From Lachnospiraceae bacterium (lineage in GTDB: Bacteria; Bacillota; Clostridia; Lachnospirales; Lachnospiraceae), in assembly GCA_003862155.1 (NCBI GenBank), contig QOUV01000002.1, forward strand, positions 62,001-126,000: 64,000 nt of DNA, in the 5' to 3' direction. Shown in pieces: positions 54,401 through 62,948 of this stretch. A program made the position numbers and the translations under genes. The first letter of the stretch is position 1. Every line of letters starts with the position of its first letter. The notes under the pieces were generated by a model, which was not told the DNA's origin, searched no databases, and worked only from the letters and a program-made list of their open reading frames with translations.

Positions 54401-54935
54401 AGCATTCTATTATATGCTGCTAAGACCTGATATAGAAGAGGTGAAGAAGCTCTCAGACCAGGAGCTTGTCACACAGATAGAGCGGAAACTCCGCCCTGTC
54501 GGCATCATTTTAGACGATGATTCAGCGATAGCAGATTTGGATGAGTCGCTTGTAACAGAGAAGAGTTATACATCGAACGCTGTATCATTACAGACTACGA
54601 CGAAGGGAGCTCTCAGCGCTACGGATTCTCTGGTAAGTCCTGAGGACTTTAAGACCCTCCTGCATTTTACAAGGCATAAGGCATTCTCCCTTGCAGACAG
54701 CATAGTGAAGGGAGACGCTTCGATCCTTCCTTACAAGAAAGGAGACGATACCGCCTGCACCTACTGCATCTACAATGATGTCTGTCATTTTGATCCGAGA
54801 CTGAATGGGTTTTATTACAGGGATATAAGCCACTGCCTTGATCACGAGAAGGAAGAGAACGGGGACACGAGGGTCAAGATGAAGCATCTTTTTGCAAAAA
54901 TCAGCGATAAGCCGGGAGAGGAGAGCAAGTCATGA
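51465..54935 (+). CDS. addB: ATP-dependent helicase/nuclease subunit AddB
   Basis: 1156 residues. Walker A IAGPSGTGKST at the N-terminus, a helicase-like body, and a C-terminal RecB-type nuclease domain with IIDYKTGDNK. Four cysteines of the iron-sulfur staple are present: C775 in FAKCPASYLFRYG and C1098, C1101, C1107 in TACTYCIYNDVC. AddB processes double-strand breaks with AddA and recognises the recombination hotspot sequence. The ATG at 51465 has GGGGAGG upstream; the frame extends 15 codons further. It overlaps addA by ATGA. Confidence 0.96.
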   Translation: MKLQIIAGPSGTGKSTYIYRKILEQAHENPKKHYLILVPLQYSMQTQRILVFLSPQKSIINVDVLSFERLAYRVFDELGSKKNVCLDETGKVLLLRRAASLIGDDLGLLKKNIGRRGYIDEVKSLISELMQYGYSPEDVGDMAAGPALPDTFRRKAGDIEKLYSEFLSLIDESTFTQEQVLSLLCDVADQSELLRDSVMVLDGYTGFTPVQKEFLQRIVPIVDTVYACVTCDCDLDLYTAGEEDDLFYMSREESAFLNHLEGVEVLDPVIIDRGNGRYASGGPLAFLEENLFREKRASLPDSGGHIELRCLSDQKTEILFAAQKIHQMIREDDGLRYRDFAIVCPDTEDFRYSVKRTFDASGIPVFIDERDEAFFNPLTEFCDAALDMVKRRLSYESVMRFLRSGLVPLSTEELDILDNYLYEASFRNTKFLSSPFKRHTQDFGSEEDFEALNAIREKIAEPVMAFYDSEKSKNVSVKDRLTALFDLIMTFDVESHLNERADQKKDEEDAVAEDLYRRLYGFLCDLADQMVDLLGDEKTSLSDFKDMLRDGMDQIKPATVPKSNDTVIFGDLERTRLSDVKVLFLIGAGDDQIPKAGEDAGIFSEDERIILKENGFTLAPTRRERSAQQKFYLYLCLTKPTEKLFITYHEKSDDGDDIKPSYLFEEVGRLFPDTEIVNTGLSDPVFLETEKSADIVMTRGLSQMLAGDVPSDVTNRTEALLEAKRLSGREEQRAAILSAAFSENRKTPLRQAVVDALYGRQLLMSVSRLETFAKCPASYLFRYGLKLTPRKKNEFATLDLGNLYHGAIERYAAGLKSEGLKWTDLKDDQIKDRLEKGFNQELLDFAGSEIFEDAREDHFTKQAFSNLLLHTRVMTEALRSGSFQPSYFEMPIEKLCTPSDLTFPLSYDHSVSFVGKIDRIDLADDGNRILTKIIDYKTGDNKLDPVRIYEGIQLQLLFYMDAAVKGLSKKMNSTVQPGAAFYYMLLRPDIEEVKKLSDQELVTQIERKLRPVGIILDDDSAIADLDESLVTEKSYTSNAVSLQTTTKGALSATDSLVSPEDFKTLLHFTRHKAFSLADSIVKGDASILPYKKGDDTACTYCIYNDVCHFDPRLNGFYYRDISHCLDHEKEENGDTRVKMKHLFAKISDKPGEESKS

Positions 54936-57900
54936 ATTGGACCAAAGCACAGGAGAATGTTATTGATTCGAGTGACCAGTCACTCTTAGTCACCGCGGCA
55001 GCAGGCAGTGGAAAGACCGCGGTTTTAGTACAGAGGATTATTTCAAAGATTACAGCCGAAAATGATCCGTGGGATATCGATGAGCTCCTTGTCGTTACGT
55101 TTACGAAGGCGGCAGCGAAGGAGATGAAGGAGAGAATTTACGATGCGCTGAACAAGAAGCTGACAGAGAATCCTTCAGACCATCGCATCAGGAGCATGCG
55201 TGACAGGGTATTTTCGGCCGATATCAGGACAATCGACAGCTTCTGCAAGAACGTTGTCTCGGAGTATTTTTCACAGATTGATCTGGATCCGGATTTCAGG
55301 TTTATGGACTCGGGCGAGACAGAGCTCTTAAAGCAGGAAGTCCTCGAGACCATGATCAGGGAAGAGTACGAGAAGGGCGATGAGAAGTTCCTCGGACTTT
55401 CGGATATGCTCTCGAATAAAGGGGATGACTCTGCCCTCTCAGGGATTATTTTAAATCTCTATTCCAAGGCACAGGCCTACTCCTGGGTATCGAAGTATTA
55501 CGATGCGCTAAGAGCTTCTGTCACAGATTCAGATCAGGATTCGATTGTGGAGACATCTTGGTTTAAGAAGCTTATAGACCTTATCCACAAGTTCGCAGAT
55601 GACACGATTCCGGTAGCAGAGCAGCTGAAGAGGGAGATCAGTGCTGAAAACCATGATAAGGTCTTTGACAAGCTGATTACGAATCTTGACAAAGATATAA
55701 ACTTTTTCAGGAATATTTCTGATTCATCAAGCTATAACGATCTATATTCCCTCTCTTCTACTTTTAAATTCGAGGGTGTTGGCAAAAGGGAGATTCTGAA
55801 GAAAGCCACAGACGATGACAAGTCGAAAGCTGACGCCTGGAAGACAAGAAGAGATCAGTACAGGAATTACTTCGAGAAACGTATCAAGGTATTTTTCCTT
55901 TCGAAGCCTCTTTCAGATATTGTGGAGGAAGAAAATCAGAAAGCACCTTTTGTACGTGAGATCATAGACCTGGCAGAGGAGTTTGACCATAAGTTTCTCG
56001 CAGAGAAGAGGGACAGAAAGTCGTATGAGTTCTCTGATATAGAGCATTTTGCTCTCGAGATTCTGACTGATCCGGATGGCAATATCACAGATGCCGCGAA
56101 GAACTACCGCAGGAAGTATCGTGAAGTCATGGTTGATGAGTATCAGGATACTAATGAGCTGAATGAGAGAATCCTCTCCGCTGTAAGCCGAGACTCTTCA
56201 AACTACTTTATGGTTGGAGATGTGAAGCAGTCCATTTACGGTTTCAGGAACGCAGACCCTGGTATCATTTTAAGGAAATCATCAGAGTATCAGAAGGATG
56301 AGAAAGCTCCTTTCAGGCGCATAGATCTGGACCAGAACTTCAGAAGCCGTGAGTATGTCATCGATACTGTAAATGATATATTCAGAAGAATCATGATTCC
56401 GGAGCTTGGAGGTGTAGCTTACGATAAGGATGCTGAGTTAAAGACTGGTGCCACTTACTATCCCGCTCTGCCTGATGGACAGGACAATTCTACTCATACC
56501 GTTGTACTTCTTCGCGATGACAGCGAGTTGAAAGAACAGATATCAGATGACAAGATGGAGCTTGAAGCCACCTGGGCTGCTCAGGAGATTAAGAAGCTCT
56601 TTAGCTCCGGCTTCAAGGTCTATGATGGCAAAGATTCCATGAGACCGGTTAGGTATCAGGATATCGCTGTTATCCTCCGGAGCACCAAGGTGAATGCAGC
56701 GAAGATACTCGAGATTTTCAACGCCTACGGTATTCCTGCCGAGAATGCAGCAGCTACCGGATATTTTTCTGCTCCAGAGGTTGCTGCTACGATGAATTTT
56801 CTTCGGCTTATAGATAACCCACGGCAGGATGTGCCGATGGCAGGAGTGCTTACTTCGATGTATGTTGGACTTTCGGAAGAGGACATCGCACTGATCGGCA
56901 CAGCGCACAAGGATCAGAGATTCCATATGGCAGTGCTATCGGAACAGGCTGATAATTCGGGCAGGGCAGATCTTTCAGCTGACAAGAGGCGCAGACTCGA
57001 CGTTTTTCTCACAGAGCTTTCTAAACTCAGGGGAAGAAAAGCTGATACTCCGGTTTACGAACTTATAGCAGAGCTATATTCGGATACGGGATATGATCTT
57101 TTAGTCAGCTGTCTGCCTGGAGGTGAGAGGAGAAGACAGAATCTTCTCAAGCTGTATGACAAGGCCGTTGCATTTTCGAAGACGAGTTTTTCGGGAATCT
57201 CTGCATTCATCAGTTATATTGACAGATTGAAGGACTATAAGACTGATGAAGGCGAGGCCGATGTCACTCATGGAAATGATGCCGTGCAGATCATGACGAT
57301 TCACAAGAGCAAGGGACTCCAGTTTCCTGTCGTCTTTGCCATGGGCCTTGGAAAGAGCTTTAATAAGGATAAGGACAAGATTGAGACCATAAAAGACAGG
57401 GACATTACCATGCCATACATAGATGTCGAGAGACACACGAGAAATGATACGGTACACTTCAAGACGGTCCGCTCGATTAACGATGACGAAGGACTCGGCG
57501 AGGAACTTCGAGTCTTATATGTAGCGCTTACCAGAGCAGAGGAGAAGCTTTACCTTGTAGGTACGATGAATTCGAAGAAGCTGAATACTCTCATCGAGAC
57601 AGGAAAAAACATGAAAGAGTCTGCCATGTCTTATACTGCACTGAAGAGTTCGGGAAGCTTTTTTGATTTTATCATTCCGGCACTTTCAAAAAGCGGATAT
57701 CACATAGATGAACCTGCTGCCAGTGATTTTGAACTGGCAGAAGAAGAGATTGAAACTGACCAGAAGAAGCTGAGAGAAGAACTTCTCGGGGAGAGCAGCG
57801 AGAGTGTAAGAAGACGTGCTCTTGAGCTTGCCATGAACTTTACGCATCCATACTCACACCGGAGAGAGGTGATTCCGAAACAGAAGTATTCCGTTTCAGA

Positions 57901-58624
57901 GATTAAAGCGACAGCACTCGACGAACAGATCAGGGAAGGAGCGATGGACGTTTACAAATCCATGCCATCATCAAAGGAGTCAAGGATTCCGGCGTTCCTT
58001 AGCACGATAGCTGGACATGATGCAGGAGCGGGACAGAACGCTAAAGCAGTACAGAAGAAGGCTTCGGGCGCGGAACGAGGTACCGCGATGCACAGATTTT
58101 TAGAGAAGCTGGATTTCTCTAAGGAGCCTCTGGGTGATACTTTGGATGAACAGATAGCCAGAGAGATCGAAAAGGGATTTCTTACTAAAGAGCAGGAGGG
58201 AATGCTCGACAAGAGGAAATTATCGACATTTCTCAAATCCTCTCTGGCCAGAAGAATGCAGCAGGCATTTAAGACAGGAGATTTATTCCGTGAGCAGGCT
58301 TTTGTCACTGGCGACTCTCCGGAGCTGTTTTTTGGAGACCTCTCAGCTAAAGCGTCGGATGCACCTTTTTCTGATCAGGTAATTGTTCAGGGAATTATTG
58401 ATGCATTTTTTGTAGAAAATGATAAAATAATACTTATAGATTACAAGACAGATTTTGTGAAGACAGAGGAAGAGCTTCTGGTCAAATACACGAAGCAGCT
58501 GCAGCTGTACCAGCTGGCGCTCGAGAGAGGGCTGGAACTTCCTGTCAGTGAGATGTACTTGTACTCTTTTGTGCTCGGAAAGACTGTCGCGGTTCCTCTG
58601 ATAAAAAGAGAGAGTGACCATTGA
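54932..58624 (+). CDS. addA: ATP-dependent helicase/nuclease subunit AddA
   Basis: 1230 residues of a UvrD-like helicase with a C-terminal nuclease. Walker A VTAAAGSGKTAVL, helicase motifs VDEYQDTNE, MVGDVKQSIYGFRNADP and LYVALTRAEEKLYLVG, and nuclease motif ILIDYKTDFV. With AddB it unwinds and resects broken ends for RecA loading, the RecBCD counterpart of Firmicutes. No sign of disruption. Confidence 0.97.
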   Translation: MNWTKAQENVIDSSDQSLLVTAAAGSGKTAVLVQRIISKITAENDPWDIDELLVVTFTKAAAKEMKERIYDALNKKLTENPSDHRIRSMRDRVFSADIRTIDSFCKNVVSEYFSQIDLDPDFRFMDSGETELLKQEVLETMIREEYEKGDEKFLGLSDMLSNKGDDSALSGIILNLYSKAQAYSWVSKYYDALRASVTDSDQDSIVETSWFKKLIDLIHKFADDTIPVAEQLKREISAENHDKVFDKLITNLDKDINFFRNISDSSSYNDLYSLSSTFKFEGVGKREILKKATDDDKSKADAWKTRRDQYRNYFEKRIKVFFLSKPLSDIVEEENQKAPFVREIIDLAEEFDHKFLAEKRDRKSYEFSDIEHFALEILTDPDGNITDAAKNYRRKYREVMVDEYQDTNELNERILSAVSRDSSNYFMVGDVKQSIYGFRNADPGIILRKSSEYQKDEKAPFRRIDLDQNFRSREYVIDTVNDIFRRIMIPELGGVAYDKDAELKTGATYYPALPDGQDNSTHTVVLLRDDSELKEQISDDKMELEATWAAQEIKKLFSSGFKVYDGKDSMRPVRYQDIAVILRSTKVNAAKILEIFNAYGIPAENAAATGYFSAPEVAATMNFLRLIDNPRQDVPMAGVLTSMYVGLSEEDIALIGTAHKDQRFHMAVLSEQADNSGRADLSADKRRRLDVFLTELSKLRGRKADTPVYELIAELYSDTGYDLLVSCLPGGERRRQNLLKLYDKAVAFSKTSFSGISAFISYIDRLKDYKTDEGEADVTHGNDAVQIMTIHKSKGLQFPVVFAMGLGKSFNKDKDKIETIKDRDITMPYIDVERHTRNDTVHFKTVRSINDDEGLGEELRVLYVALTRAEEKLYLVGTMNSKKLNTLIETGKNMKESAMSYTALKSSGSFFDFIIPALSKSGYHIDEPAASDFELAEEEIETDQKKLREELLGESSESVRRRALELAMNFTHPYSHRREVIPKQKYSVSEIKATALDEQIREGAMDVYKSMPSSKESRIPAFLSTIAGHDAGAGQNAKAVQKKASGAERGTAMHRFLEKLDFSKEPLGDTLDEQIAREIEKGFLTKEQEGMLDKRKLSTFLKSSLARRMQQAFKTGDLFREQAFVTGDSPELFFGDLSAKASDAPFSDQVIVQGIIDAFFVENDKIILIDYKTDFVKTEEELLVKYTKQLQLYQLALERGLELPVSEMYLYSFVLGKTVAVPLIKRESDH

Positions 58625-58685
58625 ACTTAGAGGGCAGTCGATTAAGGAGCGCGATCGGATATATTTTTGAAAGGGTTTTATTTCT

Positions 58686-58943
58686 ATGGTTTATGACAAG
58701 AAGGTGCTTCAGGTATTTCTCAAGAATCAGGGAAAGCTTTTCGACGAGTCGGTGGCTGATTCATTGGAGGAGGCCGACGAGTTTTTAGATGACTGCTGTG
58801 CTCAGGTTTGTGATTCGAAGAAGGCTTTAGTCAAGTACATGAAGGACAATCTCGACTGCGGCGGTATGAGTGACAGTGAGATACTTGATAGCGCTGAAGT
58901 TTTTGATATAGGCGACGGCAGATATCTGGTAGTGGAGGGGTGA
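58686..58943 (+). CDS. Conserved small acidic protein
   Basis: 85 residues, acidic, with VADSLEEADEFLDDCCAQV, then MSDSEILDSAEVFDIGDGRY and the ending LVVEG. Similar short proteins ending 'GRYLIVEG' are, as I recall, common in Lachnospiraceae and have no known function. The paired cysteines (C38, C39) are unusual for a cytoplasmic protein of this size. It starts two bases before the foldase gene ends its gap (stop 58943, next ATG 58945), so they are co-transcribed. Confidence 0.7.
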   Translation: MVYDKKVLQVFLKNQGKLFDESVADSLEEADEFLDDCCAQVCDSKKALVKYMKDNLDCGGMSDSEILDSAEVFDIGDGRYLVVEG

Positions 58944-58944
58944 G

Positions 58945-59937
58945 ATGAGAAAGAAGATTTTAGCAGTAGTCATGGCCGCATGCCTTTTAGGAACATCGCT
59001 TTCGGGCTGCAGTGTAAATGGAAAGAAGGTATTTTTTCAGACTGTCCCGTCGGTGAATTCGGTTTTCAGGATAGGGTCACTGTCCTGTTCAAAGAAGACT
59101 GCAGCAGTCTATCTGGCGAATTACTATAATATCTATGGTACGGCTGGAGATATTGATCTCTGGAATGCTTCGTTAAATACTAACCGGCTTCGCGACAACA
59201 TCAAGAAGGCCTGCCTTCACAGGCTCTCTATGGTCTATGCGCTGAATGTTTATGCATCTGACCATAAGATAACACTGTCACAGCAGGAGAAGGACCTCGT
59301 CGCAAAAGCAGCATCCAAATACATGGATTCGCTCAGTGCCGCAGATAAGGCCGGCCTTAGAATCAGCGAGAAAGATATAAAGGATATGTATGAGAACGAG
59401 GCTGTAGCCTCGAAGGTGTACAAATCCATAGTTTCGAAGACAGATGATGAGGTCTCTGATGAGGAAGCCAGAGTTATGGATGCGGTGATCATCACATTCG
59501 CTTACAGCTCTTCCGACAAAGCCAAAAAGGCGGAGAAGGAACTTAAAGACGGAAATGATATACAGATTGTGGCGAAGAAGTACTCCACTGATAAGAAGAC
59601 CTCGGTTGTTATCTCGAAAGATTCCTGGCCGAAGGAAGTCGTAGATGCTGCCTTTGAACTCGAGAACGGCAAATATTCGAAGCCTGTCAAGAGTGGAAAT
59701 AATATCTATATTATTTACTGTACTTCAAAGTTTGATAAGAAGAAGTCGGAGCAGAACCGCGAGAAGATCATCAGCTCCAGAAAGCAGCGTGTACTCGACG
59801 GCATAATATCGGCTCAGAATAAGAAGGATTATTCGAGCATAGATCAGGACACGTGGAATTCAGTGGCGGATAGTATCGACGAGAAAGTCACGACAGACAG
59901 TTTCTTCGAGACCTTTTCTGAATTCATCAGTTTTTGA
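58945..59937 (+). CDS. PrsA/SurA-like peptidyl-prolyl isomerase lipoprotein
   Basis: 330 residues. Signal peptide with lipobox SLSGC, a helical N-terminal region, and a parvulin-like part from about residue 170 (DAVIITFAYSSSDKAKKAEK; KDGNDIQIVAKKYSTDKK; AAFELENGKYSKPVKSGNNI). It should help fold exported proteins at the outer face of the membrane. The parvulin domain is divergent, with few of the usual active-site residues recognisable, so a pure chaperone is possible. It follows addBA and the small acidic protein in one direction. Confidence 0.82.
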   Translation: MRKKILAVVMAACLLGTSLSGCSVNGKKVFFQTVPSVNSVFRIGSLSCSKKTAAVYLANYYNIYGTAGDIDLWNASLNTNRLRDNIKKACLHRLSMVYALNVYASDHKITLSQQEKDLVAKAASKYMDSLSAADKAGLRISEKDIKDMYENEAVASKVYKSIVSKTDDEVSDEEARVMDAVIITFAYSSSDKAKKAEKELKDGNDIQIVAKKYSTDKKTSVVISKDSWPKEVVDAAFELENGKYSKPVKSGNNIYIIYCTSKFDKKKSEQNREKIISSRKQRVLDGIISAQNKKDYSSIDQDTWNSVADSIDEKVTTDSFFETFSEFISF

Positions 59938-60023
59938 ACTTTATTATGAATATTTATTCGCTCCGTTTAGCAAAATGTACAAAATATTGTCTGATTTTTT
60001 TAAAATTTTAGTTAAATCACGTA

Positions 60024-60052
60024 TTGGATTTTAGTTAGGGCGGTATTATAAT
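60024..60052 (+). promoter_or_regulatory. Promoter of the DUF6465-type gene
   Basis: TTGGAT (60024-60029), a 17-bp spacer and a perfect TATAAT (60047-60052) in very AT-rich DNA. The leader is about 40 nt. Confidence 0.55.
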
Positions 60053-60098
60053 TATATCAAATATAAACTTTACATAAACCCGAGAAAAGAGGTTCCTG

Positions 60099-60665
60099 AT
60101 GGCATCAAAATCAAAAAAATCAACAAATGCAGATATTTCTGCAACCGTTCGTGACATTTTAAATACGGGAGTAGAGGACACGAAGAAAGTGGCAGAAGGA
60201 GTTAAGAAGGAGACGGAGAAGGTAAAGATGGCTACAGCAAAGGCAGCAGCAGAGACTAAGGCAAAGGCAGAAGAGAAGAAGACTGAAGTTAAGGCTAAGG
60301 TAGAGGAGAAGAAAGCAGAAGCTGAGAAGAAGACTGCTCCTAAGAAGGCAGAAGCGAAGAAGACTTCTACAGCAGCTACGAAGACTGTAGCTGCAGCTAA
60401 GGCTACTACGAAGAAAGCAGGAGCAGCAGTAAGAAAGGCAGCCGCAGCAGCTAAAGAGTCAGCTGAGGCTAAGGCTCAGGAGCCTAGAGTTATCGTACAG
60501 TACCAGGGAAATGACTACTACCTTGATGAGATTCTGAAGAATGCCAAGAAAGCTTATTCCAAGAAGTCGAAGAAGGTATTCAAGGACCTCAGAGTTTATA
60601 TCAAGCCTGAAGAAGGTAAGGCTTACTATGTTGCAGATGACAATTTTGGCAGCGTAGACCTTTGA
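60099..60665 (+). CDS. DUF6465-type protein with histone H1-like Lys/Ala-rich tail
   Basis: 188 residues. Residues of about 25-130 are almost only Lys, Ala, Glu and Thr (for example KAKAEEKKTEVKAKVEEKK, then AAATKTVAAAKATTKKAGAA in the second part), acidic-basic first and strongly basic later. The last 55 residues form a compact domain (VIVQYQGNDYYLDEILKNAK; DLRVYIKPEEGKAYYVADD) that matches what I know as DUF6465, frequent in Lachnospiraceae. The tail suggests DNA or polyanion binding, like bacterial H1-like proteins; the domain's role is unknown. Its own promoter, strong ribosome site and terminator indicate a monocistronic, well-expressed gene. Confidence 0.8.
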   Translation: MASKSKKSTNADISATVRDILNTGVEDTKKVAEGVKKETEKVKMATAKAAAETKAKAEEKKTEVKAKVEEKKAEAEKKTAPKKAEAKKTSTAATKTVAAAKATTKKAGAAVRKAAAAAKESAEAKAQEPRVIVQYQGNDYYLDEILKNAKKAYSKKSKKVFKDLRVYIKPEEGKAYYVADDNFGSVDL

Positions 60666-60679
60666 TTTTTCGTGAAGTT

Positions 60680-60708
60680 GGACCGGGCGCAGACCTGGTC
60701 CTTTTTTT
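60680..60708 (+). terminator. Terminator after the DUF6465-type gene
   Basis: GGACCGG and CCTGGTCC form the stem, followed by seven T residues. Confidence 0.85.
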
Positions 60709-60776
60709 GTATTTTTTGACATTAAGTCATAAAATGACTGTGTTATCTGTGTATTATTTTAGCAAATCAGATTATT

Positions 60777-60810
60777 AACTGCCCATGTTTTAATACAGGG
60801 GCAGTTTTTA
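60777..60810 (+). terminator. Second hairpin upstream of the MacA-like gene
   Basis: AACTGCCCATG and TACAGGGGCAGTT pair with a small mismatch and are followed by TTTTATTTTT. It lies 115 nt after the first terminator, so it may belong to a short transcript from the 60710-60777 stretch or be an attenuator of the export operon. Confidence 0.6.
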
Positions 60811-60959
60811 TTTTTCAAATATATCCCCTTAGTGATTTAATAGTATAAATATTTTCTGATATTTGTCACATATTTTTCACAGCTTTCAAATATCCTATTA
60901 AAAAACGTAAATAAAATTATTAAGTCTGTATTTTCCGAGCAGCAGATGGAGGTATCTGA

Positions 60960-62948
60960 ATGAAAAAGAAGAAACACTCAAAGAGAAAGCTGGCGGCCAT
61001 TATCATTGTAATAGCCGTTGTAGTGGCCCTTATTGGGGTAGTGACTGCGAGGTCTAAGAGTAAAAAAGCCGCCGATTCAACTTCATCTGTAAAGAGCGTA
61101 AAGGTTTCGACAGGTACTATTAAGAATACGATCACTGCCAGCGGTACGCTTTCAGAATCCACTTCGACAGATGTTAAGATCCCTTCTGGACTTACCATTA
61201 AAAAAGTCCTCGTAGAACAGGGCGATACTGTAAAGAAAGGCGACTCTTTAGCTACTGTCGACATGACTTCTGTAAAGGAACAGATTTATCAGGTGAGAAA
61301 TTCTATTTCATCGATCGATTCGACACTTAAGAGCATCAAGTCCAAGACATCTGCGAAGTATGTTTCACAGCGCGAGATGCTTAAAGCACAGAAGGCTGAT
61401 TTGAAGAAGGAACTGAATGCTCTCTTAAAGATCAGGAAATCTGGAAAGATCACATCCACGGTTTCAGGAACTATTCAGTCGGTAAATGTTTCTGGATCAG
61501 ATTCTTCCTCTACTTCGTCTTCATCATCCTCCTCTTCAACTACGCAGTCGTCTTCGGCTTCTACTTCATCCATTTCTTCTGCGCTTAGCGGTTCAGGTGT
61601 CAGCAAAAAATCGACAGGCAGCGGATCTTCTTCAGTCACAGCCGTCACACTTTCCGCAAAGGTGCCAGTGACTACATCAGACAGCACCTCTTCAGAAAAA
61701 AGCAGCACTTCGGAAAACAGCAGCTCTTCTTCAAAAAACAGCACGGATTCGTCAAATGGAAGCACTTCTTCCTCAACTGATAACGGGACCTCTTCGAAAG
61801 ACAGCACATCGTCAGGTAAAGAGAACAACACGAATTCGAATAAAGACAGCAGCGCTTCGAAGAATACGACACAAGAGAGCTCAAAGGCTGACAGCAGCAA
61901 ATCTTCAACCAAGAGTACAACTGGAAACAACTCATCCGCAAACCAGTACACTAACGGAAACAACTCAGCCGCAAGCAAGTACACTAACGGAAACAACTCA
62001 GCCGCAAGCCAGTATACTAATGGAAACAGCTCAGCCGCAAGCAAGAACACAGCTGGAAATAATTCATCAACTAGCCAGTACACTAACAGAAATAACTCAG
62101 CAGCAAGCCAGTACATGAATGGTGCAAATTCCAGCAGCAGTTCAGCAGCCACAAGTAACTCGGCACTGTCGAACAGTTCCAGAGCAACACTTTCAAACGG
62201 CTCGGGTTCTGCACTCAGCAGTTCAGCAGTTTCTTCACTTACGTCTGGTTCGGGCTCTACTGACAGTTCATCGTCCTCATACTCATCCTCATCTTCTGAT
62301 GCTACCTACACATCTGCATTTACGGTGGCTACAGGGGACAAGATGGATATAGCCCTTTCGGTAGATGAGCTCGATATTTTAAATGTAAAGAAGGGACAGA
62401 GTGTTACGGTGACACTTGACGCCTTAGATGATAAGAGCTTTACAGGAGAGATCACAAAGGTATCGAAGATCGGGACGAACAGCGGTGGTTCGACAAAGTA
62501 CACTGCGACCTGCCAGATCGACAAGACCAGCAAGATGCTTGTAGGAATGAGTGCTACGGCAGTCATTGATGTAAAGTCAGCTGAAAATGTACTGACGATT
62601 CCTCTTTCGGCAGTTCAGGAACAGAACGGAAAGTCATATGTTTACACTACAAACAAGGATGGAAAGCTCGGTGGCAGGAAGACTGTAAAGACCGGCGTTT
62701 CAGACGATTCGACAGTAGAGATCACCGATGGACTTTCAGAAGGCGATACAGTCTACTACAAAGACCTCTCGGGTCAGGAACTCACGAGCTCTCAGAACAG
62801 TATTTCAAATATGGGGACTAATATGCAGCAGGGCGGCGGAAATGGCGGCCGTGGCGGAAATAGTGAAAGCAGATCGGACGGGAATGGCGGAGGCGGCACT
62901 CCTCCATCAGGAGGAAACGGCGGCCCCGGCGGAAACGGAGGCAACTAA
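60960..62948 (+). CDS. MacA/HlyD-like efflux adaptor with long Ser/Asn-rich insertion
   Basis: 662 residues. An N-terminal membrane helix (IIIVIAVVVALIGVVTA), first half of a lipoyl domain (PSGLTIKKVLVEQGDTVKKG), a short coiled-coil hairpin (about 100-160), then the second lipoyl half TSTVSGTIQSVNVSG. An insertion of about 270 residues (177-449), mostly Ser, Thr, Asn and Gly with six 11-residue repeats like YTNGNNSAAS, precedes the beta-barrel domain (VDELDILNVKKGQSVTVTLD) and the membrane-proximal domain (VLTIPLSAVQEQNGKSYVY). The tail is Gly-rich. MacA proteins join MacB-type pumps; a Gram-positive has no outer-membrane channel, so the insertion may span the wall. Overlaps the ATPase gene by one base. 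Confidence 0.87.
   Translation: MKKKKHSKRKLAAIIIVIAVVVALIGVVTARSKSKKAADSTSSVKSVKVSTGTIKNTITASGTLSESTSTDVKIPSGLTIKKVLVEQGDTVKKGDSLATVDMTSVKEQIYQVRNSISSIDSTLKSIKSKTSAKYVSQREMLKAQKADLKKELNALLKIRKSGKITSTVSGTIQSVNVSGSDSSSTSSSSSSSSTTQSSSASTSSISSALSGSGVSKKSTGSGSSSVTAVTLSAKVPVTTSDSTSSEKSSTSENSSSSSKNSTDSSNGSTSSSTDNGTSSKDSTSSGKENNTNSNKDSSASKNTTQESSKADSSKSSTKSTTGNNSSANQYTNGNNSAASKYTNGNNSAASQYTNGNSSAASKNTAGNNSSTSQYTNRNNSAASQYMNGANSSSSSAATSNSALSNSSRATLSNGSGSALSSSAVSSLTSGSGSTDSSSSSYSSSSSDATYTSAFTVATGDKMDIALSVDELDILNVKKGQSVTVTLDALDDKSFTGEITKVSKIGTNSGGSTKYTATCQIDKTSKMLVGMSATAVIDVKSAENVLTIPLSAVQEQNGKSYVYTTNKDGKLGGRKTVKTGVSDDSTVEITDGLSEGDTVYYKDLSGQELTSSQNSISNMGTNMQQGGGNGGRGGNSESRSDGNGGGGTPPSGGNGGPGGNGGN
61935..62125 (+). 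repeat. 33-bp tandem repeats in the adaptor gene
   Basis: About six units of 33 bp encode variants of S-(Q/K)-Y-T-N-G-N-N-S-A-A. Neighbouring units share long identical stretches such as ACTAACGGAAACAACTCAGC. The period keeps the frame, so copy number can vary without loss of function. Confidence 0.9.

Noticed and set aside
61475-62152. 225-codon minus-strand frame of Leu/Glu/Phe repeats
   Set aside because: It is the antisense reading of the Ser/Asn repeat insertion; the composition is explained by the repeats and there is no start signal.
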